Source of the DNA: Trichoplax sp. H2 | Lineage: Eukaryota > Placozoa > Uniplacotomia > Trichoplacea | DNA length: 64,000 nucleotides | Direction of reading: 5' to 3' | Assembly: GCA_003344405.1 (NCBI GenBank) | Contig: NOWV01000039.1 | Location: 434,001-498,000 of the forward strand | Shown: piece by piece, positions 23,301 through 34,479 of the stretch | Layout of the letters: the number at the start of each line of letters is the position of its first letter | How positions within the stretch are numbered: the first letter of the stretch is position 1 | Position numbers and translations under genes: made by a program | The notes under the pieces: model-generated | Seen by the model: only the letters and a program-made list of their open reading frames with translations | Told to the model about the DNA's origin: nothing | Database searches by the model: none

Positions 23301-26300
23301 TATGGTGACAAAGGCACATAGTTCATCGTGAACACACGAGTATATTAAATACTAAAGAAAAAGCTATTTATCATGAAGATGTGCAGCAAATTATACCCTT
23401 AAGGTCATCGATATCAGTCATATGGTTTCCTCCAGCATAGTGCGGATTCTTAATGCCACAATTAAATAAGCTACAAAGAATATGATTCATTTCGCAGCCG
23501 TCTCGAATGTTGGCATGGGTTTTATTCGCAAGAGCACGCTTTGTGACCGAATTAATTTTGGACATGAGTATTTATCAAGGATATTATAATTTAGTATTAT
23601 TTTATAGGCCAAAAAGTAACCAACTAGAGTGCACAACATAAAAGTAAACAGTTTGTACTTATATTGCGTTACGTTTATACCAATTGCTGTTTTATTGTAT
23701 CAGCGCAACTTAGATTTACGCTTTATACGTCGTCTAATGTAATAGCATACCTCACTGACTAAATTTTTAACGAAACCAGGATTAATTATCAGCATTGTAA
23801 TAAAATTTCAGTTTTCAAAACGAAATTAAAATGCATCGGATATCAATAAAAACTTTGGTTTCTGTTTAACTATTTTAAGACGGTATTATAAATAGAGTAA
23901 GCATACAGTTCATAGCTTAATAAGGTACATATAATCGAGGTGAAATCTACGATAACCCCTCTCCAACTATTTGAATACCTGCAGCAAAGATTTGCGTTTG
24001 AAAGAATATCCTATGGCTTCTTCAAAGTAGTAAAGACTGCGATGAAACCGGATATGATGCACAAGAGTTGGCAAAAGTAAGGCATGCTATGTTAAGTACC
24101 AGTAACAATAGTTAGTTGTGGAACGAGGTCTGAGAATTTCACTTCTTCTCGATACTAATGAAAATTTTTCTTCTTTACCTGTGTTATATCACCTTTTAAG
24201 CCGATTCTGTTAAACCTCTCTCCGTCAATTACAACCCTTACTTCACGTTTAAGATTACTAATATATAGGCCCAAATAATTTAATATGCTGATGATTTTCA
24301 ATTATAAATATTTTATTAAATAACGTTAACCTAGATTCTTTTATACGTGATAACTTTTCTTCAGCTTTTCGCATCAGTTCGCTGACCTGCTTTCCACTTT
24401 TTAGCAAGACTCTAGATTACCAGGAAAATTGACAGCTTATTAGTAGAATTATAATCTTGTTTATGAATAATGTAAAAAAAACAGTACATTATCAGTACCC
24501 GGCTTTAAACCCCTCTCTTAGAGTATTTCGTTCATGGCAAATTTCTAAATATCTACAATGAGAGTACAGCCGATAAAATTTTATGTAATTCACGCAAATA
24601 AACAACTTCGGTTTCACCATTAGTTGAATTCATGAATGCTTTAAACTAGCAAATTTACTTCTTGTTATTTAAATAGCTATGATGGTGAGGCCGATGACTG
24701 CAATGAATAACTTTCGGGTACGTCTAGAAATAGACCAGATGCCAACAACTCGCTTTAAAAATTAATTCTTCAAAACATACATATTTCAAATCGTATATTA
24801 CCCTAGACTCGTAGCAGACTTTACTCCAATCAATATCATCAACACGAATAGTAGACGGTTTCTAATAAATAATATCAGAGTATCAGCTGTGTTTGCAGTA
24901 TCAGTATTGCTACTTCATGTATATTGAGTCCGATAAGGAGCATTACTAAGAAAGGCGAATAGACTAGTGATCCAGTAACTTCATTCGTAATTTTTTTTCT
25001 GTCTTCGTTGTCATACAACAAACACTGAACCTAAAAAGAATCATTACATCTATCTTAGATTAATTTAAATGATCAATAAGATTATCGACTCGATAACTTA
25101 CATCAAACAGAGGTTGAGAAAAGTTTAAAATATACTCCAATACTTCAGCTACAGATAACGTCTCTACGCTTTTCTCTAAATTTTAAAAGTCAGTTATGCA
25201 CAGTATTTACGTGTGAAATATTCTGGATTGCCCCAAAATATAAGCAAAATGTATAACACTGCAAGTATAAAAAGTAAAGCGACTACTATAATAACAGTCT
25301 TACCATGGCTTTTTCTGACGAATAGAGGTATAAAATAAAATAATCTTCCATCACCGTTTGGATCTGTAGTACAAATATTTATTATCAATTAATTTGGTAT
25401 TAAAATTGAATAATCGTACCTTTCGTATAACATGTGTTATTACATCATAATACCGCAATAATCACTCTAAAAGATGTATTTATTTAATTAATTATTCGTA
25501 TAAAGCGTTATATAATTCTCCATTATCAATTGTTGTACGTGGCCCAATTAAAAAGTAAAAAGTGATATCGCTCCATAACACTTATACGTTTATTCAATAT
25601 CAGATTACTTTGAAATAAATTTATGACGACTATAACTGTAGATATTCTTTAACTAAGCCGCGTCGTATGTTAACCAACCTTTTAAGCTCCAATCCGGTAG
25701 CTCTAATAGATGATCGAACAAAAATTCTTGAAATAATTCGAGATCTTGTAAGGTATACGCCTGGTCGTAAAGAGTAATAAATATGCAGTTAAATAACCCA
25801 TGACTAACGGATAGAGTCAACTAGTTATAAAGGTCAAAGCACTTTCCAATATTTAATCTAACATACCAATGAAATTGGTTCAGCATTAGCAGAGATTTTA
25901 TACTGGCGATTATACCGATGAAGAAGACAAACCGGTATATTCTCGAGAGGGTAATGAGATAATATAGAAAAGCCTTCAAATACATATTCGTTGTTGTTTT
26001 TCCGTATAACTGTTGGATGATCACTCTATACGAATGTTAAGTTATAATATTTAATAACGAAGAAAGAGATTTTTAAGTATTAGTTGTCAAACATTTAATT
26101 ACTTTAAAATTGACTGAAGGCCAAATTGCAATTCTGTAATGGTAGAATTTATTGTAGGAACATGTCCAGGGATCGTAAGCAGGTACGGCCTTCGTGATAC
26201 AGGGAAAATATAGAAGTTTAAATTGCGATATCATAGCTGCAATCTAATGATAAACTAAATATGATGCTATGGCGATTTGATTTCTTTTATTTACCTGTTC

Positions 26301-27290
26301 TCCTACATATTTATAGTGTAGTAGGCCTTTCTTATTAGTTGTACATTTGCATATACATCCACTGTAATTCTTTAAGAGCAAAATATGCAGAATCAAAGGA
26401 AATTTCTAAACCTGTGCCGGTTAAATAGCTTCACCGACGATAGCCATAATTAATTAGCACAACTTTATTAATATACTGTACAGCGTACAGTATCTATCAC
26501 TATACTTAATATGCTTCAAGATAGAGATGTAAATTTAACTTAAGACTAGAGTACCAGAACACTGAGCTAAATTGTGTACAGCTGTCAGCTGCATTTAATA
26601 ATTAATTAACGAAACCTCAGTACAATTTCAGTAAACTTCTTAGTTCTATTGATAAGATTAAGGTAAGTGTAATTAAAATAAAAAGATTCATTAGTGCGAG
26701 TTGCGCTAATTGCATGTAGTAAACTAGCACCAGAATTATTTTTTATGAAATTGTAAGTAATTTACAGTAGAGGAGGTGGGATTCCTACCATGTTAGACTC
26801 ATTATAATAGACGTTACTATGCATGATACTCTTTCTCGATGATGCAATATCAGGGATTAGTCTTTTTTTAAAGTTGGCATGTAACAGCTTTAAATTAAGA
26901 GTTGCAGAACAGAGCATCAGCCTCTTTCCCTATAATTAATAGCCAATAGTGATCGCTAATTAGACAATTCAAAGCGTTGTACCAGGTACTTAACTAGGTA
27001 TAGTTGAGGTTCACCTGCACTTCTATCAAATCTTGTTTATAATAATATGGATTAACAGTTCTCCAAAGTACTCGGTAATTTTCTTCCTTTACTAGGAGTT
27101 CGTCATTTTCAAATTCAGCATCTTGGTCATTGTTGATGTTTGACACATTTTGTTTCGAGCTTACGCCTTCAAATTCATCTGGTGCTAACCTATGCGTGTC
27201 CATATCCATTTCATTCCGGAATAGATGAGCATCAAAACTAAAAGGAGACATTTTAAGACAGCAGGATTTATCATAAAGAACAAGTTTCAT
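20384..27290 (-). CDS. DROSHA: Drosha, class 2 RNase III (Microprocessor nuclease), multi-exon
   Basis: Drosha cuts primary microRNA hairpins in the nucleus with DGCR8/Pasha and has other RNA-processing roles. Reading from high to low coordinates: N-terminal exon 27290-27015 (SPFSFDAHLFRNEMDMDTH); CED exons near 26400-26300 (CICKCTTNKKGLLHYKYVGE, Cys/His zinc-site-like), 26215-26105 and 25770-25690 (LQDLELFQEF, PDWSLKGW); further CED exons 25160-24010 (LLPTLVHHIRFH). An exon at 23550-23380 reads SLFNCGIKNPHY. RNase IIIa follows: LEYLGDAVINY (about 23110), FPDLSEGDLSVYRSALVNN (22880), ANGVEA (22590), YLENGLDRVREIFG (22470). RNase IIIb: FEESIGVEFKHIRLLAKAF (22000), RLEFLGDAIL (21830), LRSSLSNNELQSKVAEDL (21620), MADILESFIGALFIDKG (21420 joined to 21285), CFFSKIK. 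The dsRBD spans about 20880-20580 (VEVHLHGKCIATG, AEKNAASKAL) and the stop is at 20384-20386. The signature acidic residues of both nuclease domains are present, so it looks active. The RS/Pro-rich N-terminal extension of human Drosha is not visible, and the first ATG at 27290 is provisional. Confidence 0.92.
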
Positions 27291-29591
27291 TCCGTCTCTG
27301 TTTAATTAACATAAGAGCATGCCTATTCAATTACTTCTTGCTTACCCTTGTGGGCTATGGTTATAATCTACTACGATTGGCTCACATGATATATTTACGT
27401 TCCTATTTCTTGAGCCTATTGCTGTAGATTATCACACAATCTGAATTATTCTCATCCATGTTTTGAGTAGATATTCAACAAACTGTGTACGAATTATACA
27501 GGATATGTTACATTCGTTAGGTAATATTTCTACTACGAATAATGCTGACCGGTAGGTTGGTTTTCTGTTACTCTTGTTGGATTAATCCTTTGGTAATTAC
27601 TATCGCTGGTAGCTTTCCTATAGTAGTAATTGAAAGCAAGATTAATCATTATACTTTACTGTATATCAACGCCTATAATTGTAAACAAGCTAGTTGGATT
27701 TTTCTGCATTTTCTATAAAGGATACGTATAAATCATTCGTTGCATGCACATTGCACAGGTGCTACAAGGGGTAAATATCTTAATAAATCAAGTATTGCGC
27801 TACCTACAAGATCAGTATAGTATCATGTTGTCACACACCACTAGAGACAAAGTAAGTTTACACACGATAACGCCTCTTACTGACTTAACGAGACGAGATT
27901 AGCTATATCACGGTTATTATCACCAAATAGTTCAGCTCTAACGACTAAATACTATAGTATAGCTATAGCGCCACTGATAGTGTAGATGAGGTAGTCAGAG
28001 AATGATCTACTATTGATTACTGAAGAAATCTTAACAATCAAGATTGTAGTCTTGCCAATTCAATAGCAATTGACAAACTAGTTAACTCATTAACCGACTA
28101 CTAACTACAAAGTGATCTTCATGCACTAGCCTTTTCTAGTCTCGTCAGAAACTCCTGGAGCACATAAAGTAAAACTATCCTTCTATAGTTATAGGAACTA
28201 ATATGATAAGGATACTAATATTACTATGCGTATGATTCACTCAATGTCAAGCTTGGTTTACCTCCACATTACACGTCAAGATTGCTCACCTCTTCATCTT
28301 GGCTTTGAAATGATTTCTTACAGCATTCTACTCAGATGCGATCATCCAATGCATATGCAGTTTATCCAATCTATGTAAAATTGAGTCTTTCTACTAGTGT
28401 AGCTGCACTAACTTCTGCTTAATATATCAACCAGACTTTTCTGTATTAATTTTGTTGAACTTTGCCCTTCTCAAGCCACTATTAAGAGACCGAAACAGGA
28501 AGCAGATTCGATTACTGATCTGCTCTCAACCCTCAGGTCCTTTCATCGATTTTCCAGTTACTGGACAGTATTATACGTCCTGCAGTAGATACAAACTGAC
28601 TAGTGTACCATGCCACAGTACGGAATCGATGTCACTCGTCCGAACAGAGCTTTTGGCCAGTTGGTGACATGATTTTTTATTCCAGAATATAGTCTGGTCT
28701 GGGATCGGGAACAGAATGATGTCACGTCGCCTCTACTGCATTTAGGCCATTGGCGACATGATTTTAGCTCGATCTGGGCAATTAAACGCCGGTTTTAGCT
28801 CTGGCTTTTTACTCAATCCCTACGATTTTTACTACAAACTACTGTCTAAAGTACTGTAGCTGTTTGTGTTTGCCCACGGCACATTTGTTGCAAATATTGT
28901 ACTCTCCTTATTATGAAGCTCAGCAATAAGCATTCGTCAGCACCAACTGCAGTTGTCGGCAATGCATGCAATCTTTTAGAACTTTAAAATGCCAATCATA
29001 AACAGCAGTTGAAGTATCTCTTGCATACTACAAACGGAAGTCTTTCTTTATTGCAGTTCAGCTGTCTAATACAACATTTTAGAAGATAGACCATGACAGA
29101 GTATGGATTAATTAACCTACAGAATGAATACATGTTACAACGATCCGTGTTGCTCTTCATGAGAAATATTATTATCGTACGGTACATCGTTAATAAAGCG
29201 TGAAGTTGTATACTCCACGTTAAATAATCGTAGAGCTGAAAGTAAAATAGTTCATAGCTTGATCTCGTACAGCAATAGACGACGTAAGTGCAATAAACTA
29301 ACGAAAACGAAACAAGAATTCCTGCTGGCACTTTTCTGCAAAGGCATGCTACTATTGCAGCACATTTGTTTTTTATAAAATGGTCAATTCTGCTGTGTGT
29401 TACTACAATAGCTAGCTAATTTTGTCATACGCGTACAAGTACAGCAGTAAAAACATAACAGTTATTTATTTTCAAATAAAAGCTATTGGTGAACGGCCTT
29501 CAGGTGTACAGTATATAGAAATCAAATGAGCTACCATACAGTATACAGTACAATACATTAAATTGGCAAAGATCCAAATTTTATAGTCAAT
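27291..29591. other. Intergenic region upstream of Drosha, repeat-bearing
   Basis: No supported gene. The first part should contain the Drosha promoter and possibly an unrecognised 5' exon. From about 28,450 the base composition rises and short repeated pieces appear, including the duplication at 28629-28766. Several open frames of 60-110 codons here have no recognisable family or splice context. Confidence 0.5.
28629..28766. repeat. Two-copy direct repeat, about 90-bp spacing
   Basis: GATGTCAC at 28629 and 28718 each lead into a similar block ending TTGG(T/C)GACATGATTTT, at about 28657 and 28747. The two blocks are clearly related though imperfect, and both sit in the composition-shifted segment upstream of the DUF1761 genes. 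Confidence 0.55.
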
Positions 29592-29999
29592 TTAAAATAA
29601 TTTGGAAGATCCGTCGCCATGAAAATATTGCAACAAATAGCAACAGCAAAATATTTGAGTGACTTTGTGGCCGACGGAAATGATATAAAGTGTTAAAGGA
29701 TATCCTTGGAAGGACACGTGTGGCGCGTCGAGTGCAGCTATTAACACCGCCAAGACAGTAGCGGTATGGCAAGCACTGAATTGACTTTGGCTCAAAAACC
29801 ACTGATCCAAGACATATCCTAGCGATAGAGAGCACATCCAGGTAATGAAAAAAGGCATAAAGGAAGGCTTCGGCTCCTTGTCTCTGAGTACAATTTTAAT
29901 CCAAGGATTACCGAAGAGAAGAGGCGAATACCAGAACGCCCCAATGATTTGATCCACTACGAGGTAAGATACGAGTCTGACCCAAAGTTCGTAAGCCAT
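29592..29999 (-). CDS. DUF1761 family small membrane protein, intronless, 135 aa
   Basis: ATG at 29999, stop at 29592. The motif GAFWYSPLLFGNPW near residues 20-33 is the hallmark of DUF1761, a family of small four-helix membrane proteins of unknown function known mainly from bacteria and scattered eukaryotes. Four hydrophobic segments can be picked out (about residues 8-30, 47-65, 80-98 and 104-124), and the conserved ALDAP-like motif sits in the third. The length is typical for the family. It has no intron, unlike every large gene in the window, and it lies in the gene-poor repeat field with a diverged paralogue 3.8 kb away in the same orientation. The substrate or partner is unknown. Bacterial acquisition followed by duplication is possible, but placozoan vertical inheritance cannot be excluded. 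Confidence 0.8.
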   Translation of the reverse strand: MAYELWVRLVSYLVVDQIIGAFWYSPLLFGNPWIKIVLRDKEPKPSFMPFFITWMCSLSLGYVLDQWFLSQSQFSACHTATVLAVLIAALDAPHVSFQGYPLTLYIISVGHKVTQIFCCCYLLQYFHGDGSSKLF

Positions 30000-30605
30000 G
30001 TCTTGTTATTTCCGTAAAACTAAGAATAGCTAAAAAAAAGCGCAAATAGAAAGAGGTTGGAAAATAAGAAAACGAGCCAACTTGAATTAGACCTGAATTT
30101 TATACAGTAGACAAGCCTGATGATGACACTATCATGCACGTTGTTCATGTTGCATCCAGTTTTGTTGTATAACATTGTCCATCTCACAGTCAATACTAGC
30201 ACATTGCTGTATTCCTGGAGGTCACTGGATGAGCATTCGAATGCAGCAGCGTTGCTCTACCGCTGACTTTTGTATACTGTCTGTTTTTAACTCGCTAAGC
30301 AATAATCTCAGCAAGATTGCAGATACTTGGCTACAGTCCATATGCAATGCAATCCATCAAGCTTGGCAAATACAATAACAGAGGTAAGATAATCATACCA
30401 TCGACTTGTATACTCTAATCTTACCTTGAAAAGAAGAGCAAAATTGAAAAGATGCCTGCAAATTCTTGTCTCCTTTAGCAGCGAACAATCGACAATATTA
30501 GTCCAGCATTCAAGGTCTCAAGTGCATCTGTAGGCAATGCGCTTGCCTTATATAACTGAATGTTAACTAAGAGTTATGCTAGCCCATACCATACAGTCAT
30601 ATAGT

Positions 30606-30632
30606 ACTGTACACTGTACACTGTACACTGTA
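30606..30632. repeat. ACTGTAC heptamer microsatellite, about four units
   Basis: ACTGTAC is repeated three times perfectly and a fourth time one base short. Since GTAC is self-complementary and ACTGTAC nearly so, the array can fold on itself. It is one of several related CAGTA/ACTGT arrays in this part of the window. Confidence 0.85.
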
Positions 30633-31488
30633 ATCGGTTACAGGTAGAGTACAGACGCATGAGTAGTTTACTGCATACTGTAACTGTACTCTACTGGACT
30701 GTATAGAGTAGTTCTGCTTTGGGGCTAATGGGACAAGTCTCAACTTGCATTTGCCTATGTTGACATGGCATCAGCAACCATTTCCGAAATTGTGGGCCTT
30801 GGACACATGTTGACAAATAAACTATTTACTGTTTTATGCAGAATGTAAATACAAATGCATATTCTATCCAGCAACGCATTCATTTTATGTTAACAAGCAG
30901 AACCCCCTGTACCTTCGTAGAGCTATTAGTGAATCATACAGCAATGGAATCAAATTGCTCTCAAGCAAGCAGATACATCGATTGTTATTTTTGCAGCAAG
31001 ACGAAGCAGTTTAAAGGAGAACTTGGCGCCATTCCATCGGACTACACCACAATACCATGTGCTTAAATTACTCGAGCAATGTACAGTCTAGTGTACACAG
31101 TAATGTTCTATCTTTGCTGTTGAACTGAATAAATGTCAACATCTGACAGAGCGACAAAATCCTGCTGCGAAAAATAGCTGGACAGTAATTTAATTTTGCT
31201 ACAAAATTAAGCTGGAAAGTCAATCGTTTTTTCTCCAATCACGTCAAAGGTCCCAACACAATGCCATAGTTATCTCTATTTTACTGTAGTATTTGTTCAT
31301 GACTTTATACTACGGTATAATCTTTTAATCCTGATAGATATTTATTCTGAACAAATAGACTCATCATCCATGGACTACTAGATTACAGGTTATATCGAGT
31401 AGTCCATGAACATGACTCATCGTAGTCACGGTTGATAGAAATAAATTACTACGTATTTAAAGACATTGTGCACCAAAATTATCCATGA

Positions 31489-31710
31489 GGTACGTATGAG
31501 CTCATCTTTTGCATCTCTGAAAGTGAGCGTGAAATTAATGTATGTAAAGTAAATGGCAATATATCAAACCGAGCAAGCAGAGAAAGTGCTATACACCTGG
31601 TGTACGTTACTTTTCGTGATGCTTATCCGGAAATTAAAAGGCTAACAAAGAAAAAGGAGTTCGCGAGAATCCTGACTGCCGTATGCCTTTATGCACACTT
31701 TGAAACGTAA
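31489..31710 (+). other. Open frame without ATG, possible exon or element remnant
   Basis: A 74-codon open frame ends in TAA at 31708. It encodes a rather protein-like sequence (for example HLVYVTFRDAYPEIKRL followed by TKKKEFARIL) but has no ATG and no clear splice acceptor. I do not recognise the family. It might be a relic of a duplicated host gene or a transposon domain, or chance. Confidence 0.2.
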
Positions 31711-33444
31711 CCGTCTATTGAAAAAAATTGATATCAAAGCAGACATGAATAATATTTAAAATTTCCGTGATACTATTACGGTCACATCTGACGATGCCTT
31801 AAACAATACGTTCATATAATTAGTTCAATAATTAAATCAGGTGGAAACCTTATTTTTCCATCAAAACTTAATGTTTATTTTTCATCTAGTGTATGGCACT
31901 AGCTAAATAGCGCACAGTATTTGTCTATTTACCTTACCCTGAAAAAACAAAATTCCTCAAGAGAGATGCCAATCTGGACGGGTTGACTGTAATTGTGGTC
32001 TCTACAGTAGTTGTGAGCAGCAAGCCCATGAAATTTGTAGCACAATACGTACTTTCATGTACAGTAGTGTTATTTACTTCGAAGCAGAATTTAACAAATT
32101 TTCCAGTACTCGGGGAGATAAATTTAGTTCTAACTGTGCCGCTAGCTAACTTCCAACGGAAATGTTCTTCTTGTACGAGTATATTCTTTTACAGTATTGA
32201 ACTGCCTACAGTACATACAAGCACAAAATCGGAACATGTTGCCGACATGTTGTGTACTTTGCAAATAACAGCACGTTGCATTTAGCAACTTTACAGCATG
32301 CTCTACAGCATTGAAAAAGAGTATGATAACATTTTTATCATACTGCATCTCGGACATTCACATATTAGTACAGTACTATACTGTACTATAGTCTGCAGCT
32401 ATTTGATGTAACTTGAAATACCAGCATACTGGCAAATATTTCGAATCCGAGCTCTGCAAACGATGCCAAAAATTCTGAGTGGATGACAGTTTATTAACAT
32501 GAGAATACTGTGTAAAATGCAAAAAAGTTGGACTCGATCCAAAAATACTCATTTGGATCAATTGCTTTTCATTATCTTTGATACTGAACTGTTATTGCTT
32601 GATCACTCTTGCAGCCAAGTGCACTATTCTATTCTTTCTTACGATATACGAGTACAATATATGATCACTGTAACTGTAGGTGATAGAAATACTAGCATGC
32701 TTTAGCAGAAGCCTTGGAGGAAATATCGCAAGGTTTTATTGAACCAAGTACAACTTTAAAATCAATAAACGTTTTATTGCAATTGAGCATGTATCGCAAG
32801 GAAACAGTACTAATGCATACTGCTGCTAGTCTTGAAGCACAATGTGCAAAATTTGAAAATAGAACGTATCACGAAATCAATCATACACGAATAGGTACTA
32901 TGAGATTTGAACATTATGTTTATCATTGCGAAGCCGCAGCTCATGGCTACAAACTTCGAATGAAAGTCTTGTAAAACAAGGCATTTACGAATTTGACTAG
33001 CAAGTAGCGATAAGTAGCAATACCTTGCCTACACTTCATCAGTGAATCAACATGTAAAGCATTATCGTGGTATGTTTTTACATTTGTCCAAAGCAACACG
33101 AGTGCATTGTACTTTGATAGATGCAAATTGAGAGAACATTGCATAATTTAACAATAACCGCAATTGTAAGATTGTACATTTACTTGCATTAAAGACAACG
33201 AATCAAATATAAAAACTAGCTATTCGTGTTAATCACGACATGAGAAAGATCTTCAGGTCATGGAGCGATATGGATGTACAGAGGCACATCTACACGCTAG
33301 ATATACTACGGTATACAGTACTGCATAAAGCAACTCTAATTTACAACATGCATGTGGTCTTAAAAGCCACCTTACAAGAAATAGATCAATTGATTGGCTT
33401 TGATCCTTAATCTCTCACCGCAAAGGAAAGCACCAACATTTTGA

Positions 33445-33846
33445 TTACTGTTGATGAATCAGATAACGATGTATGTAGGCCATGGCTGCAACACAGGCAA
33501 TACTATGGCTACAATCGATTAAATAGACTATTGGAGACCACTGAGAGAAGGCAAATTGAGGTGCTGCAAGAGCCATGATTACAACCGACGCAATGGCAAG
33601 AGTTGGAACGAAGCCATAAGTTGTTTGTGTGCCAAACCACACATACAGCAAGTAGGACGCGACGACATTACTTGTAAACGAGATGAGATAAGGTAAGACA
33701 GAGTTATCGTTTTCCATTTTACGATTCGGAATCTTGTAAACGCGTGTATACCAAGCTTGACCAAACAGTATACCGTACCATAAAGCGCCAAGAATATGAG
33801 CTGGTATAGCAACTGCAACAATGAGACCAATTTCAACTAGATTCAT
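33445..33846 (-). CDS. DUF1761 family small membrane protein, intronless paralogue, 133 aa
   Basis: ATG chosen at 33846 (MNLVEIGL), because the first hydrophobic helix begins there as in the family; the frame stays open upstream to 33990 with a basic stretch that would be unusual for DUF1761. The diagnostic GALWYGILFGQAW motif is at residues 18-30, and ALAAPQFAFSQW corresponds to the paralogue's ALDAPHVSFQGY. There are four predicted membrane helices and function is unknown. It is clearly homologous to the 29592-29999 gene but much diverged, so the duplication is old. It is also intronless and in the same orientation. A longer N-terminus starting at 33990 is the main alternative. Confidence 0.8.
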   Translation of the reverse strand: MNLVEIGLIVAVAIPAHILGALWYGILFGQAWYTRVYKIPNRKMENDNSVLPYLISFTSNVVASYLLYVWFGTQTTYGFVPTLAIASVVIMALAAPQFAFSQWSPIVYLIDCSHSIACVAAMAYIHRYLIHQQ

Positions 33847-34095
33847 TGTGATACGTCTGGAGAAAACGGAAAGCAACAAGACAAAAAGTAGATGCAAATG
33901 CTTCAAAACTTTGCCAAGCTCAGGTGGAACTTTTCGACGAGCAGATTTTTTAGCAGCACTTAAAGTGGACAACGCGATCACGGTTGGCATTTATACTGTA
34001 CTGTACCCGCCTCAGGAGATCACGGCCTCTACAATGCAAACCTTATAGTACTCTGTAGTCTGTACTGTAGCGTACTGAATTTTCTAGCTTAAGCG

Positions 34096-34120
34096 CAGTA
34101 CAGTACAGTACAGTACAGTA
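34096..34120. repeat. CAGTA pentamer microsatellite, five perfect units
   Basis: Five head-to-tail CAGTA units, preceded and followed within 100 bp by further TACAGTAC and CAGTACTG words. A shorter array of the same pentamer is at about 44500-44520. Confidence 0.9.
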
Positions 34121-34479
34121 CATTCTGTAAACACACTACAGTACGCAGTACTGTAGACCATAAACATGAATATGGATGAAGCTGAGCTCGATGTGTCTGG
34201 ACACGCAACTTTCAAAACATAAAGTTTGAAGTTTTTATTGACTGTTAATTAATTGAATTAAAGGCCCCGACACCACAATTAGTAACATGATTCTTCCCAT
34301 ATTATTTTGAAAACTCAGTATGTACTTACAAGGCAACGTGTTCTACAGTTGGCAAATTACTTAGTATAGATACTGCACGCATCAAAAAATGCGTTATGTC
34401 ATCGTTGTAAAAAGGTCGTCGGGTAGTCGCCTATCAGTGGGCAGTATGGTAGTTGAGGAATGCTTTAGTTATGAACAGT

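Larger units (their letters stand above)
30000..33444. other. Gene-poor interval between the two DUF1761 genes
   Basis: No supported gene in about 3.4 kb. The stretch is dense in short palindromic GTAC/ACAGTA/TACTGTA words, including the heptamer array at 30606-30632. Open frames of 60-100 codons are present but lack family motifs, and most overlap each other on both strands. The least unconvincing is the 74-codon frame at 31489-31710. Confidence 0.5.

Noticed and set aside
25194-25388. 64-codon minus-strand frame with one strongly hydrophobic stretch, suggesting a small membrane protein
   Set aside because: It lies within a Drosha intron between two well-supported exons on the same strand; one hydrophobic run in AT-rich DNA is expected by chance and no family motif is present.
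25821-26024. 67-codon minus-strand frame, hydrophobic and basic
   Set aside because: Also intronic in Drosha, with no homology to the CED domain and no consistent splice phase with neighbouring exons.
29587-29835. Second minus-strand frame overlapping the first DUF1761 gene
   Set aside because: It is a shifted-frame shadow of the DUF1761 coding sequence, which has the conserved WYSPLLFG motif in the other frame.
33821-34048. Plus-strand frame opposite the second DUF1761 gene start
   Set aside because: Antisense shadow of the DUF1761 frame and its upstream open extension; no motif of its own.
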